In this document: positions 11,051 through 23,099 of the stretch, piece by piece
Numbering within the stretch: position 1 is the stretch's first letter
How the letters are laid out: the number at the start of each line of letters is the position of its first letter
Assembly: GCF_901709675.1 (NCBI RefSeq)
Contig: NC_051092.1
Location: 13,795,991 to 13,859,990, forward strand
Length of the DNA stretch: 64,000 nt
From: Syngnathus acus
Lineage: Eukaryota; Chordata; Actinopteri; Syngnathiformes; Syngnathidae
Direction of reading: 5' to 3'
Notes under the pieces: generated by a model
Database searches by the model: none
The model's input: the letters and a program-made list of their open reading frames with translations, nothing else
Told to the model about the DNA's origin: nothing
Translations under genes and position numbers: made by a program

Positions 11051-12292
11051 TGCACTTAGCGTCAAGTATAAATGTTTCACGTATGAACAGTATATTGCGT
11101 AAAGAAATGTTTGATCGGCTCTTTAATTGTCAAATATTGATGTGCATCCATATAACAGGTGATGTTTTCTTTTTTTACTTTTCAAACGTGTTTGTCTTTC
11201 AAAAGTATTTTTTTTAATGTACCGTGTTTTTGGTCAAATATATTGCTGTAGCAACTTAATGCCACTTTTGCCCAAAATATGCCTGTCTCTGATTGGTTGT
11301 TTCTCCAAAATCCTTGAGGTGGATCGCAAGGATCATCACTATCGTCAAGCCAGATTAACAAAAAAAAGTTATTCTCTAAACGACAATCACCCCCTTTTAA
11401 TGGCCGCACGAGCATGAAGATAGCGAGAGGCGTTTGTCTCCTCGGTGAGCTAAAAGGAACTCGAAGGAGTCAACGCTCCTACTTTGATCCCATTGATGTG
11501 CTGCAGGAGGCTGTGCGGCTGAAACCCAAGCCCGCTTACAGACTTTGTGAACTATTCTAAGCGTCAGTTGCTGACGCTGAGATGAGCGCTAGTGTTTTCT
11601 GGTAGCATATATGCGCCTCCATAAGGCCCCACGATTCTCCACTTCGGACATCGCCGTCTCACGTGCGAGCTCTGGGAAACCTGGGAAAGACAACTTGCAC
11701 CTTGCTCTATTGTCTAAGCCGGGGGGGGGGCGGGGGTATATTGTATTGTGTTTGCGATCTCGAGGCAAGTGATGTTAAATGAAAATGGTATTTAGTATGA
11801 AGGTGGATCACTAGGAGCTCTGGTGACCTTGGGGCGGCTTGCTGAGGACAGAGCAGAATTCCTGAAGGGGACACATGGTTTGGAGTGACAAGGCCATCTG
11901 CTGTAGCGCCAGCACTACGAGGAAGGTGGAGGGGGTTGGACTGAGGGGTGCTGAGAATTCCTTTTGCTCGGGTGCGGAGGGAGTAGATATTCTGGGATAT
12001 CGCTGCTAGCCCTCGGCTAGGAAACGTGTTTCTTTGGAGTTTTTCAAACAGAAATTCGAAGAAGAACTTTGATACCTTCATGCCTAGGGGGGATTACTGC
12101 AGAGTTAAATGGGGAAAATATTCGCCCGGCTCTCGGGTTTATCACGAAGCCGCTGGTGATAATGGTCGTGACTCGGTTGGATCCGGTTTCCTTTCTGTCC
12201 CAGCGCAGCCGGAGTTGAGGGATCTGGATGTGTTAGGCCTTCTGGCACCGAGCTCGCGGGGGATCATCTTCAGGGGATCTTCAGTGTTCAGC

Positions 12293-12349
12293 ATGGCGGA
12301 GATCTGCTTTCTCGCTACCTCGCCGAAGTCCAATGGCCTAAACAAATGA
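12293..12349 (+). promoter_or_regulatory. Possible upstream ORF in the RAPSN leader (18 codons)
   Basis: ATGGCGGAG starts an 18-codon frame ([18 protein letters not shown]) whose TGA overlaps a second ATG at 12346 in the arrangement ATGA. That second ATG is in frame with RAPSN and would add 11 residues ahead of the conserved MGQDQ start. Whether these bases are in the mature leader is unknown, because a possible acceptor (CAG) sits at 12374-12376. Confidence 0.35.
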
Positions 12350-12378
12350 ATATTTTTATGAGGCACCTCAATACAGAG

Positions 12379-15300
12379 ATGGGCCAGGACCAAACCAAGC
12401 AACAGATCGAGAAAGGACTGAGGCTGTACCAGTCCAATCAGACCGACAAAGCTTTGCAAGTGTGGACAAAGGTGTTGGAGAAAACTTCGGATCCTGGAGG
12501 GAAGTTTCGAGTTTTGGGATGTTTGATCACGGCGCACTCGGAAATGGGAAAATATAAAGACATGCTCAGGGTAAGACTACCCGCCAACAACTAGCGTATG
12601 TAAAACATTTACGCTAAATCTAATTGCTGTTCATTTGTCATCGGTGTTACGCAACCAACAATCTGCTCTCACATGACATCATTTCAAGAACGCATGCCTC
12701 CGAATATTATCAGCGTGTCATCGGAACGACTCTGCGCACTAATTGCGCATTTCTACGATGCGCGAGATGTTTTTAAATGGTACCGGATCAAAGGTTATAT
12801 CTTCTTAGCACGACTTCCATGTGTGGCTTGCGCCCAATGCAGAGTAAATAAGTGTACCGCAATCCGATAGTCGGTGTGGGGTGTCTTGTTGACATAATCG
12901 GCCTTACTCAAGTGCCGCTCGCTTCTCACCCAACTGAAGAATCATTTTCATGCAATGTTCACATTATTTCATCTCCGCAGTACGCCTTGGATCAAATCGA
13001 CACGGCTCGAGAAATGGAGGATCCGGATTACCTGACCGAGGGCTACCTGAACTTGGCGCGCAGCAACGAGAAGTTGTGCGACTTTCACAAAACGGTCTCG
13101 TATTGTAAGACCTGCTTGAACATGCAGGGCACCACGGTCAGCCTGCAGCTCAATGGGCAGGTGTGTCTCAGCATGGGCAATGCCTTCCTGGGCCTCAGCC
13201 ACTTCCAACAAGCTCTGGAGAGCTATGAGAAGGCCCTGCGCTACGCGCACAACAATGACGACAAGATGCTGGAGTGCCGTGTCTGCTGCAGTCTGGGAAA
13301 TATTTACGTCCACCTGAAGGTAACACAAATGACATCGGTCACTCACAAACACATTGATCATGGGTGTCAAACTCAAGGCCCGGGGGCCAGATACGGCCCG
13401 CCAGATCATGGTATGACAAATTGTGTATCGACTTCATGTGTCAATACTAAAATTACAAAATTGTCTTCACTTTTAAAAATTAGAAAAATTGTGAGCATTC
13501 ATTTTTTCACATTTAAATGTTAAATAAATTTAAATCACATTTATTTAAAATATTAGCCGTTTTTACTAGTCTCTGATTTCAAAACTAGTTATTCACCAGT
13601 TTATTGTGTAGCCTATACTGTATATATTATAAGGCGTTGACAGTCATAATGGCCCACCCTTGACTTAGATAGCCCATGTTCTTCTATCGTGATGATTTAT
13701 CTCGTTGACCAACAGGAAACGAGAAAGCAAAATATTGTTATGCAATTTTTTCAGGGAGAATAGCATGTGCATGCTGGCCTCTATTTGGCTTTGTGCATTG
13801 TCTCTTTTATAGCGAGGCTAAACAGCAGCCGCAGCCCATTGACATCGGGTGGCACGTGTGACTTGATTGTGCAATCGCAAGCTCCACCGTTGCGTATTTG
13901 CAGAGCATGATAACACCGTGGAGCATCCAAACAAACATGACCAACTGTTAGCTCATGCAGTAGTGGGCATTGTTAGTCATGAGGACCCGTTGTGGGAGGG
14001 GGGCGTCATGGCGTAGCCTTGACATCAGAGATTTGTAAGAGTAATCCCCCAGCTCCTCGTGGAGGATTGGTTTCAATGGCATTGTGACCATGTGGCATGT
14101 GGAGAATGTGCTCGCGGTGTTATTTTATGCACACGTCCCCAGATAAGTGCCCAGTTTGAGCTTCTTTATTTGGACGCTGTCATATTTTGACTCATCCTGA
14201 AAATGTCTGCCCGCAGGACTACGAGAAAGCTCTGTTCTTCCCCTGCAAAGCAGCCGAGCTGGTCAACGACTACGGCAAAGGTTGGAGCCTCAAGTATCGA
14301 GCCATGAGTCAGTACCACATGTCCGTGGCCTATAGGAAGCTGGAGCGCCTCCCGGACGCCATGGAATGCTGTGAGGTACAGTCAACCTATATTTATACTC
14401 TGGGTGTAAAAAAAACAATGTGTATACCTAAGACTCTGGTAAAAGTACTGATTCAACTCCTTTACAATCATTCACTGCCATTGACGGCTAAAGACGTCCA
14501 AGTTTCATTTTTAACCGAGCTGGCTGTTAAAAGTCCCTGTAAAGTGAGTTCGGAGATTTGTTTCTAAATACATAATACGTGTTTGAAGAAAACTGTCAGG
14601 ACGGTTATCAAATAAAATTGTGACGTGCAGTTAGCTAGCTCGGTATGTTTCACCCTGAAAATTCATCTTTCTTCCGGATAGGCTGCATAAGAGCGCCTCA
14701 TTCTGCCGCGAGTGTACGCACATTACATAGAGAGAAATGAGAGAGCAAGGAAGGGGTATTTTTTTTGGTTGCAAAAGTCCGACTTGACATCCAGGGCTTC
14801 TTCTGGTGCAGCCATTTTAGAGCGCCTCGTTGTCAGCAATGACAGACGAGTGAGAAAAGGAGTTCAAGTTTGTCAGATTTGTTAACAACTTGTTTTCACT
14901 TTGCAAAGCCTTTGCATTTACAAAAGTATTCTTTGTACCACTACTGCTTATGGTAAATATTTCACAAGTGAGGTCTTTGGCCTTCCTGATGTCAAATCCA
15001 TTGATACAGTACACGCTCGCTTGCTGACAGGTGTGAGTAGCAGTTGTTGTCTTGTACTAGACCTTAGACCTTCACCAAAATATGCCCACAGAGGTTTAAA
15101 GTGTTAATGAAGAGGAGGGCCTTTAGTCTCCTCTGCTCTCTGTTCTAATTATGTGCTGTGGAAGGGGGCAGGGAATAACTTGATGTCATTGACTTTGTGT
15201 CGAGGAACAAAATAGCAAGATTCTTTCCAGATTGATTACACTCACCAAACGTGTTTAGCCAAATAATTTACACATCCGGTTATATTTAGAATGGAGGGCG

Positions 15301-16673
15301 AGAGCTCAAAAATATCTCACAAGTCATCTTTTGCCCCTCTTGTTCCCAGATAATTTATTTTCATATGGTGCCATTTTTAATTTTCATTCTCCGCTCACTC
15401 CAATTTTTTCCTTCCGAAGGAATCAATGAAAATTGCTCTGCAGCACGGCGACCGTCCTCTGCAGGCTCTGTGTTTGCTGAACTTTGCAGACATACACCGT
15501 TATCGGCGTGACTGTGATGTAAGTCGCCATCACTTGAGTTCCCTGATTTTCTTGTGTCAGTCAAATGAGCTTTGATTGGAACCATTTGAACTTCTTGTCT
15601 CTTTCAGAAAGCATTCCCTCGTTACGAGTCGGCGTTGGGTATCATGACTGAGATTGGGAATCGACTTGGGCAAGCTCATGTGCAGCTGGCAGTGGCCAAG
15701 TGTTGGCTTCTGGTGAAGGAATATATTAAGGTACCCCAATTAGAACATGTTTTTAGTTAAAGAGCCGTGGCTAATTAGCGCTAGAAAGCTAACGTCTCAT
15801 ATATAGACTGACTGGACACAACATTAGGTATACCTGTATCAACTGATGTGTTTGTGTATTTGATATATTATTTATCATCCAGGCTCTGGATTCTCTGGAA
15901 CGAGCTCAGGCCCTGGCAGATGGAATGGGAAACAAGGTTTGTGATGTTCCTCGCCATCAACGTAAAATCGTGCAAATTCTACCGATGACCTCGCTGTGTT
16001 TGCGCTTGAAGCTGTGCACGCTGAAGGCCCATTGCCTGAGGGAGGGCATCTACAGGAGTCAGGGCAGACAGGAGGAGCTGCGTGAACAGGTGGTGAAGTT
16101 CCTGCAGTGCGTGGAGGAGCTGGAGCTCTACTGCGGCATGTGTGGCGAGTCCATCGGGGACAGGGACCAAAAGCTGCAGGCCTTGCCCTGTTCCCACATT
16201 TTCCACTACAAGTGAGTGTTGTTTAGTTAGTATGTGGTATTGTAGTTTTATTTTGGTTTTACAAATTCTGTTTCAGAGTTTCAATCAGGTTTTAGAGCAT
16301 GTTTGTTAATTTAATTTAATTTTTTTAAAACAAAGCTTTAGTTTTAGCATTAGTTTTAGTTTTTTTAATACATGTCAAGAGAATTTTCAAAAATATATAC
16401 TAAAATTCTCAAATTTTAAATAGAGAAATAAAAACATTTCAAATCAGCTCCAAAAAGTTTTGTGTGAAATTAATTGACAAAGATAACAACAGAAAAAAAC
16501 GTTTTTAAAATTTTATTTAATTTACAAAAAAAGGTTTTTCAATTGTACATGAAGTAATTTCCCTCATTTTTGTTAACTAATAACCTTGGTGGTCTTCCAG
16601 GTGTCTGCAGACTAACGGGACAAAAGGCTGTCCCAAGTGTTTCAAAAACTCCATGAAGCCAGGATTCGTGTGA
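12379..16673 (+). CDS. rapsn: Rapsyn, 43 kDa receptor-associated protein of the synapse
   Basis: Eight coding exons, 12379-12570, 12981-13319, 14217-14375, 15420-15518, 15608-15730, 15883-15936, 16012-16211 and 16601-16673, give 412 codons plus stop, exactly the vertebrate rapsyn length. Rapsyn clusters acetylcholine receptors under the postsynaptic membrane of the neuromuscular junction. The start [13 protein letters not shown] carries Gly2 for N-myristoylation. TPR-type helices fill residues 6 to about 320. A RING-H2 finger begins at Cys363 and Cys366, and the protein ends SMKPGFV. Asn88, the site of the common human myasthenia substitution, is conserved. I chose 12379 because it restores the myristoylation start, although in-frame ATGs exist at 12346 and 12358. 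Intron 2 holds a degenerate transposon. The 3' end faces IGHMBP2. Confidence 0.97.
13359..13662. mobile_element. Degenerate hAT-like non-autonomous element in RAPSN intron 2
   Basis: The ends read CATGGGTGTCAAAC on the left and, in reverse complement, CAAGGGTGGGCC on the right. The flanking 8-mers acattgat and acttagat match at 6 of 8 positions, as for an old hAT target duplication. The left end (CAAACTCAAGGCCCGGGGGC) is of a type common in fish hAT elements. The interior is AT-rich and has no transposase frame. Confidence 0.6.
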
Positions 16674-18178
16674 TTTTTTTTTTTTTTTCCCCGCTACCTT
16701 CAACCTACGGATCTCCAAACACGGTGCGTTGACGCCTCACGTGCTGCCGAGCGCTCGTGACAGAAGCGGGCAGCCTCGGCGAAGAGATGACTATCTTTGG
16801 TCTAATTCGTGGCCCTACGCTGAGGGACGCTGAACGGAAGCCGGGCGCCCCACTCTGAGGACTCACTCGTCTTCTTTACTGACATCACTTTGGAAGTGAC
16901 TGAAGAGAACGATGTAGGTAAAACGTCCGTTTGCCACTTTTGAATAGAGGCTGCAGTATTTGGCCTTTGGTTGCAGAGTGAGAAGAAGTAGCAAAGGACT
17001 TGTACAATAAGGTTAAGAACATTTCTTGCATCATGAATATTCTATTCAGCTGTTATTGAATTCTCCACGTGATATTTTATTACTGTACATACCGTAAACT
17101 TTAGGGGAGAAGTGTCTTGCAAAAAACTTAATGAGACTATCATGTCTTTACAAAAACATGTTTATGGAGCTGTTTTCTCCTTGAATTTAAGGAGCCGGAT
17201 CAACGCACATTGTGTTCTTCATAGAAATTCCTTTTTCCGTTCATATCTCGAACTTTAGTAGCGAAGGACACGGATTGCCGAACAGGGAATCTTGTCGTTG
17301 CTTTTTTTTGGGGAACTAGGGATTAATTGGTCATTTAAAAAAAAAATAAGATGGGAAGAATGGCAGTGAGCTTTTGTAGAATTGAGAAGTCTGCATGTCC
17401 GATGTTGCATGTTTCATTGACTATAGAATGCCAAACACGGATTAATCCAAATCTAGTCATGTATCTACTCGAGTATATAATTTAATAATTCTATTTAGCG
17501 GTAACCATGTGTTTGTTACATTTATTTTGTTAAACATTTTAGAAGTGTCAAAATGTGATATTATCTTTATAAAGGGAGAATACTTATACAGCTACATATT
17601 TTATTGGCTCTTTTAGATTGCACTGGTGTACCTAATTTTGTGATCAGTGATTGTATTTTTCTTGACTAAGATATGTTTAAATTTGACATTGATTTGGTAT
17701 TTAAACGTGAAATGCGGTCACATTTCACAGTGAAAAAAAAGTTTTAGAGATAAAAGTAAAACAGGACAATTTTTTTCTTTAAAGGTGTATTTCCCCAATG
17801 CTGACAAGAATAAACTACCTCTCATGGTTCACACATCCAGACTGAATAATGATGGATTTTGGTGTCCTGTAGCTTGCAAGAAGATGGGAGATACTCGTCG
17901 AAGCTGACTTTATACATGATATTAAAATAACTTGGCAAACTTAAGGCTACAAGAAGAAAATGAAGAGTAGGAAGTGAATAGCTTTATTGTAGTTGCACGT
18001 CCGCAGTTGTCGCTGTGATCCTCCATCTTAGATTTGTCTTTGCGACACAATGTTGCTTGCCTCTCTATTTTGTGTTTTAACGTGGGTGAATGTACCCTCT
18101 TGTTCAATGTATTGTATTTTGTTTACAGAATAAATTGGGGGACAAAACAAAAATATTTTTCGGCAGGCCTGGCACAGC
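16674..18178 (+). other. rapsn: RAPSN 3' untranslated region and tail-to-tail junction
   Basis: AT-rich non-coding sequence with no protein-like frame. Candidate poly(A) signals on the + strand are AATAAA at 17809-17814 and 18129-18134. If the second is used, the transcript end would meet or overlap the 3' end of IGHMBP2 on the other strand. Confidence 0.5.
18129..18134 (+). terminator. Distal poly(A) signal candidate of RAPSN
   Basis: AATAAA followed by a G-rich stretch, 45-50 bases from the opposing IGHMBP2 signal. Use of this site over the one at 17809 is inferred. Confidence 0.5.
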
Positions 18179-18184
18179 TTTATT
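18179..18184 (-). terminator. Poly(A) signal of IGHMBP2, almost touching the stop codon
   Basis: TTTATT on the + strand is AATAAA on the minus strand, beginning 10 bases after the first TGA. The TGA at 18196-18194 is followed directly by a second in-frame TGA at 18193-18191. Confidence 0.65.
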
Positions 18185-18193
18185 CCACAATCA

Positions 18194-21100
18194 TCAACCA
18201 TCCTTCTCTTTGTTTTTTGTTTTCCTCTGAGTTGCCATATCTTTGAGTTTCGAGTCCAGTTTCCTGTGTAGATGCACTTTCTTAGTGGGGTCCATGGATT
18301 TGTCTTTTGTTCCGCTGCCGGCGTACAGAACACCCTCCTTGCTAATCCTGATTCGAGCGTGAGTCTTGGCTTTATCGCCACAGCCGTGCACCTAAAATGA
18401 TAAACATTTTTAGACTTGAACAAATGACGGTTTAAGAAACATGATTCCCAACCATGTGCTCTGAGCGCTCATCAGCTGTGCAAGGGGAAATTATCCTATT
18501 GCACTTGATTGCTTCAAATATTATTTAATTACAATTATTTGTTGGATATCATAATTTGCTTCAAATGTTATTTAATTATTACAATTATTTGTTGAATATC
18601 ATAATTTGCCTTAAAAAGCATATTTGACCAGCCTTAATCATTTTGGCCGAAAATATCAAACTTATGGTTTGATGAAACAAGAATTATGTAATCGCACAAG
18701 CTTTTCAAGCAAATTTAAAATAATAAAAAGTCTACTTGTCAAGTTTAGATTTTTCCCGCCGCCTTACCTCTGGTATGTGGTGACTGAGGCAATATTGCCT
18801 GTTGCAGAAAAGGCAAAGCTGTCCAAGAGTTAGCACTGAGGCTTTACACTTGACAAAACTGCACACGCTGTCTGCCTTCACCACGGCGCGGATGAGGGTG
18901 TCAAAGTCATCATCCGGTGAAGCGGCCGCCGCTATTTCACAGGCGCCGGCTTTGGTCGGCTTCTTTCCTGGGAGAGGAAAACTCAGTTAGCACAAGTTCA
19001 GCAAAGACGTTTTCATTGCTAACCTTTAGCAGGGGCGGACTTCTTTGTAGCAACTGAGATTTTCTGCTGCTTCTTTTGTTGAGCATTTTCTTCCCTTTTC
19101 TGCTGTTCCCTCCTCATTCGCTCAATATGTAAACTTTTTAAATCCAACGCAGATTCACGTGTTGATTCCTTCGGGGGGTGTTGAGGAGTGGCCTGCTCCT
19201 GGGAAGCGACTGTTGCCTCACTCTCTTCTTTTTCCTCCACCTTTGGTGCTGTTGGGCTGGAGATGGTGATACACCTTTCTTTGCCCTCGCCTTTACTCTG
19301 GTGTGTGAGGCCCAGCTCTTCGGCAATCTGGTGTACCAGCAGTCGGTCGTGAGAGTTGAACAACGGCGGGAACTCGAGTTCACTCTTACTGAGGTTCTTC
19401 AGAAAGTTCTCCATCATTTCTCGAATTTCACCTTGTCGTTTTTTCTTCTGTTCCTCCTCAGCGGGCGTTGGTGTGCACGGCTTGATGGGATTGTTGCGTT
19501 TAGTTGCGTTTGTATTACTTCCATTTGATTTCTTCGGAACCGCTTTGGCTTTCTTTCCCTCGGCCTTCTGTGTCGTCGAAGTGTCAGACTTTGTGTCTTT
19601 GTGGTCACGGATGTAATTCTGCGGGACAATGTCTTGTAGGTATTCAAATGCTGTTCGGACCTCGCCGTACTCTGTGACGTGATGGACCAGCGTCTTGAGG
19701 AAAGCGTGGTTCTGAACTGTCTGGGTGTCACACACGATGGCCACGTGACGTCTCGCACGTGTGACGGCCACGTTTATCCTTCTGTCCTCCGCCAGAAATC
19801 CGACTTCACCTGCATTCAGGAAGTACGAACATTGTCCAAATCGATTTCAGGTAGCAAATATGCTGCCATGTGACCGCCACCTAACACAAAAAGGTACCTT
19901 TTCGATTGGATCGGACTAAAGACAAAACCACAGCTTCTTTCTCTCTGCCTTGAAAACCATCCACTGACTTGATTTCCAGCTCTGGATGCCTTGCAGAAAG
20001 TTTCTGACGCAGAAGGTGAACCTTCACAGAGGTGCAAAAAGTTAAAACTATTATCAGGTGTTAAAAAGTAAACGCCCTGGCCAAAATATTTGCTAAACCC
20101 TCACAATCTGATGGGAACCAAAATACAAGATGAACAGACAAAAGTCCAATTCCGATTATTATGAATAAAGCTTCCCACTTTAACAACTTACTTGTAAATT
20201 GTACGGCGCAATTACGGCGATGTCTTTGGCATTCACCCCAGCTTCAGTCAACGCTTTAATGTGCAGCGCTACGATGTCAACCTCACCTAGGAAAAATAAA
20301 ATCATGTTAAAAGATCAAGCTCACAGTAATTGTTATGGCTATTTTCTTTTAAATCTGATATTTATTGTAAATAAATTACAGTGTTAAGTCAAATGAAGTA
20401 AAAAGGTCTTAACCTTGGTTGCCTTTGGATTGCTCATCTGCCACCTCCATTTCCGTCAGACCGCAGCTGGCAGTGTCGATGAGAAAAAGAGGTGTGCTGG
20501 TTTCTTCCACACAGGTGACTCCAGGTAGATCTCTGTGCGAGACATTTAGTACAGTCGTTATTTCCATTTATTTATTTCCTTACCGAGTTGATCCTCACTT
20601 TAACAAATGTGCCTCCACTGAGCTGTGTGCCGTCAGTCTTCCTTGGTACATCTCTTTGGAGGCCCATTCCATGATGGCACCGTTCATGCGGTACTGGACT
20701 GTTAGCATACGCACAACTGAGTCTCCATACATCTGGATGAGTCGCTCCATTAGACTGAGGGACAAGCCTTTTGCAGCTGCCCTGAAGGAACCAAGAGGTA
20801 AGGAATGAGAATCTAACTCTACGATAGGACAAAATGTCCAATAGTGGAAGAAAAGTGTTTACCTGTGTGATTTGATGGTAGCTGGTAACTGCTTGTAGTC
20901 TCCTGACAGAATGCACTTGCGCGCTCGAAGCAGAGCAATCCAGCAGCTGCTCTCCAGCGACTGGGCGCACTCGTCAATCACTGCCCAGTCAAAATGATCG
21001 GCCGGCAGGAACTTCAGTGGCCCATCATCACACGCACCTGCAGATGAGCGGACCCTGGTCACTATCACGATGATTCTCAGGTGACATTTTCCATCTGGCT

Positions 21101-23099
21101 ACTTGACCAACCTGTGTTGGTTGATAACACAACGTCGGCGCTTTTCAGAATCTGGACCATGGCCGTGGCTTCCCTGGTTTTCAGCTCCTTTCTCAGTTCA
21201 CCTATTTCTCTCCTGAGGTTGCCCCGCTCTCCTTTTTCACTCTTCTTCTTCATTCCCATCTGAGAGGATTACACATAAAGTTCAAGGTGTCAAAAAATAA
21301 TCGGCAACTAATTGATTAGCAAATTAATCTCATTTGGTTGTGTCCCCACATACTTACAAAAGCTTTGTCAATGTCTTTGCGTATATCAGCGATAATGTTG
21401 GCGTTGTCACTCTTGGCGAGGATGGCATCCAGCGAATGCTTTTGTATAGACTCCAGCAGTCTGGCAGGGTGACCAAGCCTCAGAACTTTAGCCTTGCACC
21501 GGGCTAATCTCTCTACTAAATTGTCCACCGCCACATTCGAAGGGGCACAGCATAAAACCTGCACAAAAAGTAGATTACAGCTCAAGTGAGTTGCTTTAGT
21601 TTAATAAAACTGTAAAAAGTTTCTTGTTGCACCTTTTGGCCTTGTTTGACAGCTTGCAGAATGACCTCCACTACTGTAGTGGTTTTCCCAGTTCCTGGAG
21701 GTCCGTGAATCACTGCCAGTTCTCGCTGAGATAAAGCAAACGTCACTGCTTCTCTTTGGGAATCATCCAAGTTTGAGTTAAAGAATTTATCTTCATCTTA
21801 TAGAAAACAACAGCAAAAAAAAACATTAGACACAACTTTTAGTTTGATGCAGTGCATTTCTCCACCACTACAAACCACAAGGTAAGAAATATTTTGATAC
21901 AGCTCTTGTATTGGATCTCATTGTGTAAGCTGTCAATATTGTGCCATTCATACACTTGTCATTTGTGTAACTAAAATTTTATAGACAAGGACAACATGCG
22001 TACGTCTCAAAATAAGTACATGCGTACGTCTCAAAATAAGTCTCTTCTCACTTACGTGGCTGGGAATGAGAAGAAGGTTTAGCTTCTCCAAAGAGAACAT
22101 TGATCAGATTTGCAGATGGTCCACTGTTGTATCCATTTAACGTATTTAAAGCCCTGCCAGCATAAACACAGAAAAACAAAAATTTCATATATGACACAAC
22201 TATACAATTGTCAATTTAAATACACATTAAAAAAATGCACTCCATACCTTTTCATTCGTTTATAAGTTACATCATTTGCCAACTTTAAGAGACTGTATGG
22301 ACCCTCAGTATCAAAACTGAGCCCATCCTTTGAATCATCAAAAGCCACGCTTATGGAGGTCTGGCTGACCCGTGTCACAATGCCTGTGCTGATCTGAGAC
22401 GTCTCATTGATTCCACTGGAGTCATACAAACCAACAATATCCCCTGTGGCAAAGAGTACACCATTTACAACCAGAGTTGCAAAATCACAGACATAAAGCA
22501 ATTTTCTTCTTCTAACTTACCAGGTCCAAAGCTATTGCTCGGAAGAGATGAGAGGCCAAGATGCTTTCTTGGCTCAAGGACGAGAACGGTTCGACCGTAC
22601 AGGCCTGTGGACTGACTTGCAACGTGAAGTTTTAGTAGACACACTCCTTTGTTTTGAAGCTCCTTGAGTGAGATGTTCTCCTTCCATGCCCTGTCGGCAA
22701 AGCAATCCATCCATTTTCTATTGTACTTATCTTATGGTTGAAGGTAAGTTGGAGTTTATTTCTACTAACTTTGGGAAAAAAGGCTGGGTATACTTTTGAT
22801 TGGTTGCTAGTCAATTGCAGAAAATGACAACTATTCACATTTACACCTAATGCTGTAGGCATGTGCGAGGAAGCCGGAGAAAACCCAATGCAAGTACGGT
22901 GAGATACTCAACAAACGGAATATTTACAGAAACAAATGATAAAAGTAACTACAAATTTCAAAGTAAGGGTGCTGTGTTTGAGATATTTTGATAATTGTTT
23001 TCATTAAGTTCTCTTCACAAACCTGGTTTCCTCTATTTCAGCTTCCCTCTCTTCTTGGAGAAGTTCCAGTGTCTTTGAAACGAATTTTTCCACTGCCAT
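18194..23099 (-). CDS. ighmbp2: DNA/RNA helicase SMUBP-2 (IGHMBP2)
   Basis: Fifteen minus-strand coding exons: 23099-23023, 22690-22521, 22443-22248, 22153-22056, 21796-21633, 21558-21358, 21259-21112, 21037-20863, 20781-20599, 20532-20414, 20286-20192, 20021-19898, 19809-19024, 18967-18768 and 18391-18194. They sum to 977 codons plus stop (human 993). IGHMBP2 is a UPF1-like SF1B 5'-3' helicase associated with ribosomes and translation; human loss causes SMARD1 motor neuron disease. Visible motifs: Walker A GPPGTGKT at residues 212-219, Walker B DECAQ at 373-377, [19 protein letters not shown] and VAVTRARRH. An R3H domain lies at about 715-775 ([17 protein letters not shown]). A C-terminal AN1-type zinc finger with CSFVKC...CLFC...CLSHH spacing spans exons 14-15. 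All catalytic motifs are intact. The gene converges on RAPSN and diverges from PRTG. Confidence 0.97.
18511..18607. repeat. Imperfect tandem duplication, units of 47 and 50 bp
   Basis: Two adjacent copies beginning GCTTCAAAT and ending ATCATAATTT (18511-18557 and 18558-18607) lie in IGHMBP2 intron 14. They differ by an extra ATT and two substitutions. Confidence 0.8.
21994..22041. repeat. Perfect 24-bp tandem duplication beside an IGHMBP2 splice donor
   Basis: Units 21994-22017 and 22018-22041 are identical, beginning ACATGCGTACGTCTC. On the gene strand they lie 14 bases downstream of the exon 4 end (donor GT at 22055-22054), inside intron 4. Confidence 0.85.
22703..22915. mobile_element. 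Dispersed teleost repeat fragment in IGHMBP2 intron 1
   Basis: Scattered segments match the pattern of a very common fish interspersed repeat: ATCCATCCATTTTCTATTG at the left, GATTGGTTGCTAGTCAATTG in the middle, and GAGGAAGCCGGAGAAAACCC followed by a TGCAAGTACGG block at the right. It is degraded and has no coding capacity. I recognise the family by its consensus look only and do not assign it a formal name. Confidence 0.55.

Larger units (their letters stand above)
10595..12378. other. Intergenic: KBTBD4 3' region and RAPSN upstream region
   Basis: The KBTBD4 3' UTR lies here, but no clear AATAAA is visible, so its end cannot be placed. A CA repeat occupies 11019-11046 and a G-run lies near 11720. 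The stretch 11800-12290 is GC-richer, with no convincing open frame, and probably holds the RAPSN promoter and leader. A short upstream frame, 12293-12349, is listed separately. No other gene is seen. Confidence 0.45.
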
